A stretch of DNA of 64,000 nucleotides from JAQVEB01 sp028698105 (GTDB taxonomy: Bacteria > Bacteroidota > Bacteroidia > Bacteroidales > Dysgonomonadaceae), in assembly GCA_964293155.1 (NCBI GenBank), contig CAXYYA010000001.1, positions 62,001 through 126,000 on the forward strand. Reading direction: 5' to 3'. A program made the position numbers and the translations under genes. Within the stretch, counting starts at the first letter, position 1. Each line of letters opens with the position of its first letter. Below the pieces are notes generated by a model. The model was not told where the DNA came from, ran no database searches, and worked only from the letters and a program-made list of their open reading frames with translations. Shown here in pieces: positions 16,541 to 24,813 of this stretch.

Positions 16541-17323
16541 TTAATTGAGATTGAACTTATACGTGATGGTGCCTTGCTGATTGTTCGTAGTTGTAACTGC
16601 ATTGAATTTTGTTCTTCTTGCTGCTCTAAGGGCCTCGTTGCGTAGAGAAGTACTCGGTGTGTTTGTACCTTTTCCGATTTCAGCATGAATAACGTTTCCA
16701 GCAGGATCCACAGTTATATTAACAACCACCGTACCGTAATCGTTCACCGTGTATGAAGGTTGTACGAGGCCGCCGGCGCCTAAACTCCTTCCGCCCAAGT
16801 TATACGACCCGATGCCTCCATTGCCTGTTGGCGAGCCCTGCTGCGAATTCCCTGTGGATACGCCCTGCGTGCCGGTACCTTCGGTGTTGCCCCGGCTTCC
16901 GGTGTTGGTTTCACCAAACAATCCCGACATCTGTTGGTTGATTTCCCGCCGACGGGCTTCTTCTTCCCGTTGCGCGCGCGCAGCTTCTTCCCTGCGGCGG
17001 CGCTCGTCGGCCAATAATTGCGCCTGGCGGCGTTCTTCTTCGCGACGGGCATTTACGTTGATAGACGGTTCTTCGTTTTGCGTGATAAGCGGTTGCTCGG
17101 GCGCATTGTCGGGAACGCTTGGCGTTGGCGTGGGAGCAGGTTCAGCAAACGTGGGTTCCGTGAAACCGCCCGCGTTCTCTTCGGTTCCGAACATAACGGG
17201 AATACCTTCGAGTTCTTGTGGAGGCGAAGCTAAGGTGAAATAAGAGAATAAAAGGATCAGCAGGAGCAATATCGCGAAGATAATTGTTCCTACGGCGCCT
17301 CCTATTTTTTCTCTTGTGATCAC
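16541..17323 (-). CDS. TonB-like energy transducer
   Basis: A 260-residue inner-membrane protein that would pass proton-motive force from ExbB/ExbD to outer-membrane receptors. After a membrane helix (about 8-31) come a Pro-rich stretch, a long charged segment of Arg/Glu/Ala (about 80-126), a Gly/Ser/Thr linker and a C-terminal TonB-like domain (about 190-260; TVVVNITVDPAGNVIHAEI). The start is probably GTG 17323 (ITREKIGGAVG), 4 bp after the nucleotidyltransferase stop; an earlier GTG at 17365 would overlap that gene. The charged middle is closer to TolA than to classic TonB. Confidence 0.8.
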   Translation of the reverse strand: MITREKIGGAVGTIIFAILLLLILLFSYFTLASPPQELEGIPVMFGTEENAGGFTEPTFAEPAPTPTPSVPDNAPEQPLITQNEEPSINVNARREEERRQAQLLADERRRREEAARAQREEEARRREINQQMSGLFGETNTGSRGNTEGTGTQGVSTGNSQQGSPTGNGGIGSYNLGGRSLGAGGLVQPSYTVNDYGTVVVNITVDPAGNVIHAEIGKGTNTPSTSLRNEALRAARRTKFNAVTTTNNQQGTITYKFNLN

Positions 17324-17327
17324 TTGC

Positions 17328-17696
17328 TTATTTTGTTTTATATGTAACTGTTGCTTCAGCAACACGATCGGAGTAAGCCGGTATTTCTTCCAAATGAATT
17401 TCTATACCGTGTTCGAGAATTTCCCTGACGAACGGATCGCTGTTGTTGAAATCTTCGAGCCTGAACAGATGCGGCTCTATACGGGTGTCAATGGCTCTTC
17501 GCAAGCGCATTAAATCCATTTGGATATCGAAATAATCAAGATAGTTGGTAACTACAACCGCTATATCAATATCACTGTATCTTTTTGGAATATTTTTTGC
17601 ATATGATCCGAATAAAAGACATCTTGCCAGTTCATATTTCTGACTGACCGTTTTAGCATATCGAACAGCAATAGTTAAAGCATTGTCTCTATCCAT
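17328..17696 (-). CDS. MNT-type nucleotidyltransferase (partner of HEPN protein)
   Basis: A 122-residue minimal nucleotidyltransferase. GSYAKN (30-35) and DID (42-44) form the GSx-DxD active site, and Glu74 (RIEPHLF) is a fitting third metal ligand. In known MNT-HEPN pairs this protein is the antitoxin and can nucleotidylate the HEPN protein. Its ATG (17696) overlaps the end of the HEPN gene by 22 bp, so the two are coupled. The pair lies between exbD and the TonB-like gene, a place where Bacteroidetes normally have no other gene. The active site looks complete; toxin-antitoxin activity is inferred. Confidence 0.85.
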   Translation of the reverse strand: MDRDNALTIAVRYAKTVSQKYELARCLLFGSYAKNIPKRYSDIDIAVVVTNYLDYFDIQMDLMRLRRAIDTRIEPHLFRLEDFNNSDPFVREILEHGIEIHLEEIPAYSDRVAEATVTYKTK

Positions 17697-18079
17697 GAGC
17701 GTAATTGTTTTATTTTTTCAATCCATTTTGTCGTGAAATCGCGTGAACATCTCATGTAAAAACGCTTTTTGTAATCATCGTATCTTGCGTTTAAATTGAA
17801 AAGTGTGATTTCGTCTAACCATTCCGTTTGTTCAAAAGATAAATTCAGATCATTTAATTCGGCTAAGCGTAACAAATCATGAATGAATGGTGCCAATTTT
17901 CCGAACTTATCCACATACATCCCTTTCAACTGTTTTTCAAGCGAAAGATGCCCGACAAACAATGCCCAATGATAATGCCCTGTGTCATACAACGAAAGCA
18001 TGGTTTCAAAATCTTCTTCGGAAGAATTGATCCAATAATTTCTCATTTTTTCGACATCTATCTGTTCTTTATCCGGCAT
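17675..18079 (-). CDS. HEPN domain protein
   Basis: A 134-residue all-helical protein of the HEPN family, with EEDFETMLSLYDTGHYHWALF (about 21-41), the core GHLSLEKQLKGMY (43-55), HDLLRLAE (67-74) and FNLNARYDDY (94-103). Many HEPN proteins are RNases or toxins paired with a nucleotidyltransferase, as here. I do not see the R-x(4-6)-H motif of the active RNases in this chain, so it may be catalytically weak or a different subtype. It starts 29 bp after the exbD stop and would be co-transcribed with it. Confidence 0.8.
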   Translation of the reverse strand: MPDKEQIDVEKMRNYWINSSEEDFETMLSLYDTGHYHWALFVGHLSLEKQLKGMYVDKFGKLAPFIHDLLRLAELNDLNLSFEQTEWLDEITLFNLNARYDDYKKRFYMRCSRDFTTKWIEKIKQLRSWIETML

Positions 18080-18108
18080 TTATTCAGACGTTGTATTTTG
18101 CAAACCGC

Positions 18109-18516
18109 TTAATTGGGCCTTGTCATTAACACCATCTTGAACTTATTTTGATTCGCGATGTCCAAAATCCGCACAATTTCGCGGTAGGGCACTTCCTCAT
18201 CCGCATACAACGCCACGAAAATATTCGGATCGGCGGTGTAAGCCGATTGCAGGAACGGAGTAATGGCATCGAAAGACACCCTGCGTTCCGTTTCGTTGCC
18301 GTTGGCAACATAATAATTCAGGTCTTTATCAATGGTAACCCGTGTGAGCGGCTTTGCCTGAGCCTGTTGTTGCGACTTGGGCAGGAGCACTTTTATGGAA
18401 TTGGGCACCACAATGGTGGAAGTGATCATGAAAAAGATCAATAACAGGAAGATCACATCCGTCATGGATGCCATGCTGAAATTCGGTTCTATCTTAAATC
18501 GTTGTTTTAAAGCCAT
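18109..18516 (-). CDS. exbD: Biopolymer transport protein ExbD
   Basis: A 135-residue single-pass inner-membrane protein of the ExbD/TolR family. The membrane helix (about 17-38) carries the essential aspartate Asp20 in MTDVIFLLLIFFMI, the proton-path residue of the family, and the periplasmic domain ends QNKFKMVLMTRP. Together with ExbB upstream and the TonB-like protein downstream it would form the motor that energises outer-membrane transport. The HEPN/nucleotidyltransferase pair separates it from the TonB-like gene. Confidence 0.92.
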   Translation of the reverse strand: MALKQRFKIEPNFSMASMTDVIFLLLIFFMITSTIVVPNSIKVLLPKSQQQAQAKPLTRVTIDKDLNYYVANGNETERRVSFDAITPFLQSAYTADPNIFVALYADEEVPYREIVRILDIANQNKFKMVLMTRPN

Positions 18517-18555
18517 TTCTCAAGATTTTTAGACAAACGTTTTTTAGACTTGTAG

Positions 18556-18575
18556 AGACGCAATGCTTTGCGTCT
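18556..18575. repeat. Short hairpin repeat between exbB and exbD
   Basis: AGACGCAA and TTGCGTCT form a perfect 8-bp stem with a TGCT loop. The context (TTGTAGAGACGCAATGC) resembles a short palindromic repeat I recall from many bacterial intergenic regions. No T-run follows, so termination is unlikely, but it could tune the exbB:exbD ratio. Confidence 0.5.
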
Positions 18576-18592
18576 AAGCCAATAACCAACAG

Positions 18593-19306
18593 CTAAACCG
18601 CCGGTTCGTTCAGAATATCCATAAATTCCATAATACGCATTTCCATTTTGTTCACAATGCCTTTGATGCGCGTTGCCAGATAATTGTATGCAAAGAGTGC
18701 GATGATACCCACAATAAGTCCGCCTACGGTGGTTATAAGCGCTTCATAAATTCCGGTGGAAAGAATGTTCACATCCACGTTTGCTCCGGCGCCGGCCATG
18801 CTCATAAACGCTTTCACCATACCGGTAACGGTTCCCAGAAACCCGATCATGGGCGCGCCTGCGGCAGTAGTTGCCAGCACGGGCAACCCTTTTTCGAGTT
18901 TGGCGATCTCGATATTCCCCACATTTTCAACCGCTTCGGTGATATCGCTTGTGGGGCGGCCAAGACGTGAGATGCCTTTTTCAACCATTCGCGAAGCGGG
19001 AGTGTTTGTGGTGCGGCAAAGCGTTAGCGCCGAATCTATTTTTCCGTCGAGGATATAATCTTTTATGCGGTTCATGAAAGAATTGTCTTCTTTACCGGCG
19101 TTTCTGATCACCAGAATACGCTCTATCAGCACGTAAATGGATAGCAGCAGCAGAATGGCCAAGACAATCATAATCCAACCGCCTTTCAGCGCGAGGTCGA
19201 AAGCGTTCATCGTTGTTTCGGGAGTTGTGCCCAATGAGGTGGCAACCTGTTGTTGCGCCTGTTGAAGAGAGTCGTAGGCCGTTGGCGGTACTTGTAGCAA
19301 GTTCAT
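18593..19306 (-). CDS. exbB: ExbB/TolQ/MotA family proton channel protein
   Basis: A 237-residue inner-membrane protein with a periplasmic N-terminal stretch and three membrane segments (about 38-63, 140-165 and 195-215). The segment with TTAAGAPMIGFLGTVTGMVKAF and the later ITTVGGLIVGIIALFAYN are the family signatures of the ExbB/TolQ proton channel. The gene follows pdxJ by 110 bp on the same strand and precedes exbD by 76 bp. Confidence 0.93.
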   Translation of the reverse strand: MNLLQVPPTAYDSLQQAQQQVATSLGTTPETTMNAFDLALKGGWIMIVLAILLLLSIYVLIERILVIRNAGKEDNSFMNRIKDYILDGKIDSALTLCRTTNTPASRMVEKGISRLGRPTSDITEAVENVGNIEIAKLEKGLPVLATTAAGAPMIGFLGTVTGMVKAFMSMAGAGANVDVNILSTGIYEALITTVGGLIVGIIALFAYNYLATRIKGIVNKMEMRIMEFMDILNEPAV

Positions 19307-19416
19307 TCAGAAAAATTTTTAATCTTGTTGTTTTTTATAGATGGATTGAAACGATCGCTCATTAATCTTTCTCAATCTTCATTAATATGAGGTGTAAAGA
19401 TAATAACTTAATGAGT

Positions 19417-20148
19417 TTAACCCTGATTTTCGGGCATTTTTAAACAATTTTTATAGGCTTTTACTGTTTTTTCCAAGCCCATGTACAGGGCGTCGCTCAC
19501 CAGCGCATGTCCGATAGATACTTCTTTTAACCACGGGATGTTCACGTAAAGGTAATGCAGGTTATCCAGGTTCAGATCATGTCCCGCGTTTACTCCCAAG
19601 CCCAATTTTTTTGCCACCGAGGCCGCTTCCAAAAATGGCGCGAGCGCCTCTTCCCTGTTTTTTACGTACGCTTCGGCATAAGGCCCTGTGTATAGCTCAA
19701 TGCGGTCTGTACCTATGGCCGATGCACCTTCCACCATTCGTGGATCGGCGTTCACGAAAATAGATGTTCTGATGCCGAATGCCTGCAGATCGCTCACAAT
19801 TTCCGTCAGGAAATCCTTGTGCGCGATGGTGTCCCATCCGGCATCGGAAGTAATGGCATCGTGGGCATCGGGTACCATGGTAACCTGCGTAGGCCTTACT
19901 TGTTTGATAAGAGAGATGAATTCCGGCGTAGGATTCCCTTCGATATTAAATTCCGTATAAACCTTCGCTTGCAAATCGAAGACATCGGAGCGGCGGATAT
20001 GCCTTTCGTCAGGCCGGGGATGGACGGTAATGCCATCTGCTCCAAAGGCTTGGCAATCAATAGCCACCTGCAGGACGTCGGGTAAATTTCCACCGCGCGA
20101 ATTGCGAAGTGTGGCTATCTTATTGATATTTACACTTAATTTTGTCAT
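19417..20148 (-). CDS. pdxJ: Pyridoxine 5'-phosphate synthase
   Basis: PdxJ condenses 3-amino-2-oxopropyl phosphate with deoxyxylulose 5-phosphate to pyridoxine 5'-phosphate, the last ring-forming step of the DXP-dependent vitamin B6 pathway. The 243-residue TIM-barrel protein opens LSVNINKIATLRNSRGG, and HPRPDERHIR, GNPTPEF, LYTGPYA, GVNAGHDLN and SIGHALVSDAL are family signatures. The ATG at 20148 has no clear Shine-Dalgarno site. It is divergent from the ACT-like gene and nadK. Confidence 0.95.
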   Translation of the reverse strand: MTKLSVNINKIATLRNSRGGNLPDVLQVAIDCQAFGADGITVHPRPDERHIRRSDVFDLQAKVYTEFNIEGNPTPEFISLIKQVRPTQVTMVPDAHDAITSDAGWDTIAHKDFLTEIVSDLQAFGIRTSIFVNADPRMVEGASAIGTDRIELYTGPYAEAYVKNREEALAPFLEAASVAKKLGLGVNAGHDLNLDNLHYLYVNIPWLKEVSIGHALVSDALYMGLEKTVKAYKNCLKMPENQG

Positions 20149-20319
20149 TTTTTACTCCTGTAATTTTACCAAACGCGAAACGCAGTATTTATCGCAGTAA
20201 ATGTGTATTTTATACGTAAACAAAACATAAAATATCACTCGCTCACGTTTTGTAACCAAATTTTTTACATCTTTGTAAAATCAAATACAAAAGTAATACG
20301 AATTAACCGTTTTGTGGAT

Positions 20320-20697
20320 ATGCCAACCAAAGAATTTATCAAAAATCAGGTAGAAAGATTTACTTCGGCTGTTACACCCGAACAGTTTACCGACCTTACG
20401 GAACGGGAAAATTCGCTGCTGATCCTTGAAGTTGGGTTAAAAGACTATACGCTAACGGAAATTGCACGGATTGTGGAAAGCAACAATGCGCATGTGCTGA
20501 ATCTCGCGATGCTTCCCGTTTCCGATGGTTCAACGTTACTTATTTCCATTAAACTTGATGTTTCGGACTTAACACTTATTTTACGCAGTTTTGAGCGATT
20601 TAACTACAACGTGTTGTATCATTACATGAAAGAGGGCGAGATAAACGATCAGCAGAAGGAAAGGCTCAATGAATTGCTTTATTATTTGGATATGTAG
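20320..20697 (+). CDS. ACT-like domain protein, C-terminal half of a CBS-domain regulator
   Basis: A 125-residue protein from ATG 20320. The part from about residue 35 (LILEVGLKDYTLTEIARIVESNNAHVLNL, then the beta-rich LLISIKLDVSDLTLILRSFERF) looks like the ACT-like end of the CBS-domain proteins that I recall next to nadK in Bacteroides; here no CBS domains precede it, only a short leader. It lies between divergent pdxJ and nadK, 49 bp before the latter. A role in sensing a metabolite for NAD or nucleotide metabolism is a guess. An upstream extension without features is not used. Confidence 0.7.
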   Translation: MPTKEFIKNQVERFTSAVTPEQFTDLTERENSLLILEVGLKDYTLTEIARIVESNNAHVLNLAMLPVSDGSTLLISIKLDVSDLTLILRSFERFNYNVLYHYMKEGEINDQQKERLNELLYYLDM

Positions 20698-20746
20698 TTT
20701 TAGGCTGAAAATTTCCGCGCACCTATATCGAAAAATCCCAGAAAAA

Positions 20747-21631
20747 ATGAAAATAGCTTTATTCGGCAGTACGCATCCCGATAAAAATCCGCAGATGGAG
20801 GCACATATTTTTAACGTTTGCAAAACGATAAAAAAATTCCCCATTGAGCTTTATATGCCCGATACGCTTTTCTACTCGTTTTCACGTAATATGCAGGATA
20901 ACATGCGGCCCATGGCCTTGTTATTCGATGTAGTGCCGCCGGTTGACATGGCGTTTAGCGTGGGTGGCGACGGCACGTTCCTGCGTACCGCGGCAACAAT
21001 CGGCGAGGCCGATATTCCCATTCTGGGAATAAATATCGGGCGATTGGGCTTTCTGGCGGATATTGGCTGCGATGATCTGGAAACCACGCTGCGCGAGATT
21101 GTGAACGAAAAATATAGGGTGGAGGAACGTTTGTTGCTGGAAATATCAACCAAAGGCGACTTCACGTCTTTCGATAATATCCGGGCGCTCAACGAAGTGG
21201 CTATCCTTAAACAAGATACGGCATCTATGCTGTCCATTCACGCCTACATCAACGATGAATACCTCACGTCGTACCAATCCGACGGATTGGTCATAGCCAC
21301 TCCAACCGGCTCTACGGCTTATTCATTGAGCATCGGGGGCCCCATTCTGGCGCCCACTTCGCCCAGCATTATTCTGGCAGCTATCGCGCCGCACAGCCTC
21401 ACGGCTCGCCCACTTGTGGTGGGCGACGACAGCCGGATATCGCTGAAAATAGAAAGTCGCAGCAAGCAATATTTGGTATCGCTCGACGGGCAATCGCAGA
21501 TTTTGCACGAAAGCACTACCCTTGAAATATACAAAGCGCCTTATACCCAAAAAGTGGTAAAGCGCTTTGGCCACACGTTCTTCGAAACGCTTCGCGATAA
21601 ACTGATGTGGGGTGCGGATGTGAGGATATAA
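20747..21631 (+). CDS. nadK: NAD kinase
   Basis: NadK phosphorylates NAD to NADP with ATP. The 294-residue protein has GGDGT (73-77), the NAD-binding N-x-G-x-LGFL (96-103), LNEVAI (about 150) and the DGLVIATPTGSTAYSLS-GGP segment (about 181-203). The ATG at 20747 follows AAAAA and gives MKIALFGSTH, the normal start for the family in this group; the longer frame overlaps the previous gene. It is convergent with the small gene at 21669. Confidence 0.95.
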   Translation: MKIALFGSTHPDKNPQMEAHIFNVCKTIKKFPIELYMPDTLFYSFSRNMQDNMRPMALLFDVVPPVDMAFSVGGDGTFLRTAATIGEADIPILGINIGRLGFLADIGCDDLETTLREIVNEKYRVEERLLLEISTKGDFTSFDNIRALNEVAILKQDTASMLSIHAYINDEYLTSYQSDGLVIATPTGSTAYSLSIGGPILAPTSPSIILAAIAPHSLTARPLVVGDDSRISLKIESRSKQYLVSLDGQSQILHESTTLEIYKAPYTQKVVKRFGHTFFETLRDKLMWGADVRI

Positions 21632-21668
21632 CTCAGGGTTCAGCAACTAATCGCTGTTGCGTGCCCGG

Positions 21669-21848
21669 TTATTCCCCTTCTTCGTTGTAGTCTTCTTCCA
21701 TGAAAGAATCCTCGATCGTTATTTCCTCCTTATACGGAAACAACTTATCCAACCCGAGGATCATCAGGTAAAAAAGGATCATGAACACAAACACTCCCAC
21801 GATTCCTATTCCGGCTATTTCCAATGCTTTATCTATTGTTTCCGTCAT
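21669..21848 (-). CDS. 59-residue OadG-like membrane protein
   Basis: A small gene that a length cut-off of 60 residues would miss. From ATG 21848 it reads MTETIDKALEIAGIGIVGVF, a hydrophobic helix (about 13-33) ending LGLDKLFPYK, then an acidic tail (EEITIEDSFMEEDYNEEGE). One membrane helix with a short charged tail is the plan of gamma subunits of sodium-pumping decarboxylases. It follows the second beta subunit gene by 76 bp in the same direction, so the two are likely a subunit pair. No RBS stands out. Confidence 0.7.
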   Translation of the reverse strand: MTETIDKALEIAGIGIVGVFVFMILFYLMILGLDKLFPYKEEITIEDSFMEEDYNEEGE

Positions 21849-21924
21849 GCGTGTAATAACTTAAATGAATGACTAAATTGTAATAATTCTTCTTGTCCTC
21901 CTCTTGTGGGTGAGTTAGAGGGGG

Positions 21925-23082
21925 TTAAGCAAATAAGGGAACCAGCGTTAAAATAATACCTCCAACGATTACCGATCCGATTTGTCCGCCGACGTTGGCG
22001 CTGATGGCCGGCATCAACAGATAATTAAACGGGTCTTCTTTCTGTCCCATCTGGTGGATTACGCGTGCCGACATTGGAAAGGCCGAAATGCCGCAAGCGC
22101 CCACCATCGGGTTTATTTTATTGTCTTCTTTGCGGAAGGCGTTCATCAGTTTCGCGAAGATAACTCCGCCAAACGTGTCGAAAACAAATGCAAATAAGCC
22201 CAGCGCGATAATAACGAGCGTATCAACCCGCACAAAGCGTTCGGCGGTCATGGTGCTGGCAATGGTGATCCCCAGCAGGGTGGTCACCAAACTGGCGAGT
22301 TCGTTTTGCGCCGCCAGCGAGAGTTTGTTTAACACGCCGCATTCGCGAATGAGGTTTCCGAACATCAGAAAACCGATAAGCGCAAGCGACGAAGGCGCTA
22401 TAATTCCCGCGACCACCGTAACCAAAATGGGGAAGAGGATCAATACTTTCTTCGATATTTTTTTGTTGGAATGGCTCGACGTATTCATGCGTATCAATCG
22501 TTCTTTTTTGCTGGTCAGCAAACGGATCACGGGCGGCTGAATTATCGGGACGAGCGCCATGTACGAGTAGGCCGCTACCGAAATAGGCCCTAGCAGATTA
22601 GGCGCAAAACGCGCGGCCACAACAATGGAAGTGGGGCCGTCGGCTGCGCCGATGATACCGATGGAAGCTGCTTCCTTTAGATCGTAACCCAGCAGCGCGG
22701 CAAAGATCATAGTCATGAAAATACCGAATTGCGCCGCTGCGCCAAACAGCAACAGAGACGGGTTGCGGAACAACGGCGAAAAATCAATCATTGCCCCGAT
22801 GGCAATAAAGATGAGCAGCGGGAATATTTCCGTGGCGATACCGGCATCGAAAAACACGTTTAGTACACCCTCCACGGCTTTTCCTGTTTCGGGGTCAATT
22901 TGCGTTATGGCCGACGTAAACGGGATGTTTACCAAAATAGCGCCAAACCCCATCGGCAATAACAGTGTGGGTTCATATTCCCTGGCAATAGCCAGGTAAA
23001 TAAGGATCGCTCCAATGGCGATCATCACCAGATCTTGCCACGTCAACCCTGCAATTGCGGGCATTAAATCCTGAAATTCCAT
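21925..23082 (-). CDS. Sodium-pumping decarboxylase beta subunit (second copy)
   Basis: A 385-residue integral membrane protein of the OadB/MmdB family, which couples decarboxylation of carboxybiotin to sodium export. GAADGPTSIVVAARFAPNLLGP and YSYMALVPIIQPP are conserved in the group, and the Asp of ADGPT corresponds to the essential Asp203 of Klebsiella OadB. Residues 5-40 start the first membrane helices. It follows the first beta gene by 86 bp with its own start. Two tandem betas in one operon are unusual; the second may serve another alpha subunit, perhaps with the small gamma-like gene after it. Confidence 0.9.
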   Translation of the reverse strand: MEFQDLMPAIAGLTWQDLVMIAIGAILIYLAIAREYEPTLLLPMGFGAILVNIPFTSAITQIDPETGKAVEGVLNVFFDAGIATEIFPLLIFIAIGAMIDFSPLFRNPSLLLFGAAAQFGIFMTMIFAALLGYDLKEAASIGIIGAADGPTSIVVAARFAPNLLGPISVAAYSYMALVPIIQPPVIRLLTSKKERLIRMNTSSHSNKKISKKVLILFPILVTVVAGIIAPSSLALIGFLMFGNLIRECGVLNKLSLAAQNELASLVTTLLGITIASTMTAERFVRVDTLVIIALGLFAFVFDTFGGVIFAKLMNAFRKEDNKINPMVGACGISAFPMSARVIHQMGQKEDPFNYLLMPAISANVGGQIGSVIVGGIILTLVPLFA

Positions 23083-23168
23083 AAAGTGATACGAGAAAAA
23101 ACGAATACCCGCGAATGTTACGTTCGCGGCTATTCGTTTGATTGATTTGTGACGTCGTTATTCAATAA

Positions 23169-24326
23169 TTAACCCAAAAATCCCAGCATGATACCGGCTG
23201 CAACTGCCGATCCGATAACGCCAGCCACATTCGGGCCCATGGCGTGCATCAGCAGGTAGTTACTCGGGTCGTATTCCAAACCGAGTACCTGCGAGATACG
23301 CGCAGAATCCGGAACTGCCGAAACGCCGGAATTACCGATCAATGGGTTTATCTTATTTTCTTTCTTCAATAACAAATTTAAAAATTTCACAAAAAGAATT
23401 CCGGCTACAGTGGCGATAATAAACGATAGTGCACCGATACCGAACACCAGAACAGACTGTTTTGTGAGGAACGTAGTCGCTTGGGTGGATGCGCCCACGG
23501 TCAATCCCAACAGAATGGTTATGGTATCAATCAGCGGGCCGCGGGCAGTTTCGGCCAAACGGCGTGTAACGCCCGATTCTTTCAGCAGGTTACCGAAGAA
23601 AAGCATCCCAAGCAACGGAAGGCCCGAAGGTACCAGGAAAGTGGTCAACAGCAAACCGATGATCGGGAACATGATCTTCTCGGTTTGCGACACAACCCGT
23701 GGGGCTTTCATACGGATCACACGTTCCTTCTTCGTGGTCAGCAACCGCATAAACGGCGGTTGTATGATAGGCACCAGCGCCATGTAGGAGTATGCCGATA
23801 CGGCAATCGCTCCCATCAGGTTGGGGGCCAATTTCGAAGAAAGGAAGATGGCTGTAGGTCCATCGGCACCGCCGATAATTCCGATAGCGCCTGCCTGATT
23901 CGGTTCAAATCCAACGTTGAGGGCAATGATGTAAGCGCCGAAAATACCGAATTGAGCAGCCGCTCCAATCAACATTAACTTGGGGTTGGCAATCAGCGAT
24001 TGAAAATCGGTCATAGCTCCAATACCCAGAAAAATGAGCGGCGGATACCATCCCTGCACAACTCCCTGATAAAGGATGTTAAGCACGGAGCCTTCCTCGT
24101 ATATTCCCACTTTCAGGTTCGCAGCTTCGTTAAACGGTATGTTTCCGATAAGCATCCCAAACCCGATGGGGATCAGCAAAAGGGGTTCAAATTCGTATCT
24201 GACGGCGAGGAAAATAAAAATCAACCCCACAACTATCATAACAATGTGCCCGGGTTCGGCATTGGCAAAACCGGTGTAACCCCAAAATGTTTGTAAATTG
24301 TCTCCTATAGATAATAATGTATTCAT
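23169..24326 (-). CDS. mmdB: Methylmalonyl-CoA decarboxylase beta subunit (first copy)
   Basis: A 385-residue membrane protein of the OadB/MmdB family. GGADGPTAIFLSSKLAPNLMGA and YSYMALVPIIQPPFMRLLTTKKERVI are the conserved core, with the essential Asp in GADGPT, and GNSGVSAVPDSARI marks the second repeat. It lies 13 bp after the biotin carrier gene, so it is the beta subunit of the methylmalonyl-CoA decarboxylase complex encoded upstream. It pumps about two sodium ions per decarboxylation in known enzymes. It is more like its neighbour at 21925 than to unrelated transporters. Confidence 0.92.
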   Translation of the reverse strand: MNTLLSIGDNLQTFWGYTGFANAEPGHIVMIVVGLIFIFLAVRYEFEPLLLIPIGFGMLIGNIPFNEAANLKVGIYEEGSVLNILYQGVVQGWYPPLIFLGIGAMTDFQSLIANPKLMLIGAAAQFGIFGAYIIALNVGFEPNQAGAIGIIGGADGPTAIFLSSKLAPNLMGAIAVSAYSYMALVPIIQPPFMRLLTTKKERVIRMKAPRVVSQTEKIMFPIIGLLLTTFLVPSGLPLLGMLFFGNLLKESGVTRRLAETARGPLIDTITILLGLTVGASTQATTFLTKQSVLVFGIGALSFIIATVAGILFVKFLNLLLKKENKINPLIGNSGVSAVPDSARISQVLGLEYDPSNYLLMHAMGPNVAGVIGSAVAAGIMLGFLG

Positions 24327-24339
24327 TATTTTCGTTTTT

Positions 24340-24783
24340 TTATTCTATAACTACCAGGTTTGCTCCTTCCAAAACGGAATCGCCTTTACTAACTAAAATT
24401 TCGGAAACTTTTCCCGACGCGTTGGCAAGGATGTTATTTTCCATTTTCATTGCTTCGAGAATCATGAGCGTTTGTCCTTTTTTAACGGTGTCGCCTTCCT
24501 TGCATTTTATTTCAAGAATCACACCCGGTAACGGCGATGTGATGGTGTTTTTTCCCGCAGGCGATGACGGCCTTGTTACCAATGGCGTTGAAGCACTTTT
24601 TGGTGTAGGTGCCGGAGCTGCTTCTCTGCTGGGACGTTTAATGCCGGTGAGTTGCTTCTTTTGTTGTTGAAGTTCAACAGAATACGTAGTTCCGTTTACT
24701 TCTAATTCGATGACGGATTCCTCCGAGTTTTTCACCACAACCCGATATGGAGTCCCGTTTATTTTATATTTGAATTCTTTCAT
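24340..24783 (-). CDS. mmdC: Biotin carboxyl carrier subunit of methylmalonyl-CoA decarboxylase
   Basis: A 147-residue biotin carrier. The biotinyl lysine is Lys113 in EAMKMEN, about 34 residues from the end as usual. A Pro/Ala-rich linker (about 48-75) joins a small N-terminal beta domain (1-45) to the biotinyl domain (77-147). It accepts carboxyl groups from methylmalonyl-CoA on the carboxyltransferase subunit (MmdA) and passes them to the beta subunit. The gene sits between the gamma-type and beta subunit genes. Confidence 0.93.
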   Translation of the reverse strand: MKEFKYKINGTPYRVVVKNSEESVIELEVNGTTYSVELQQQKKQLTGIKRPSREAAPAPTPKSASTPLVTRPSSPAGKNTITSPLPGVILEIKCKEGDTVKKGQTLMILEAMKMENNILANASGKVSEILVSKGDSVLEGANLVVIE

Positions 24784-24813
24784 TGGAATATTTTTTATAA
24801 AAACGTTTATATG

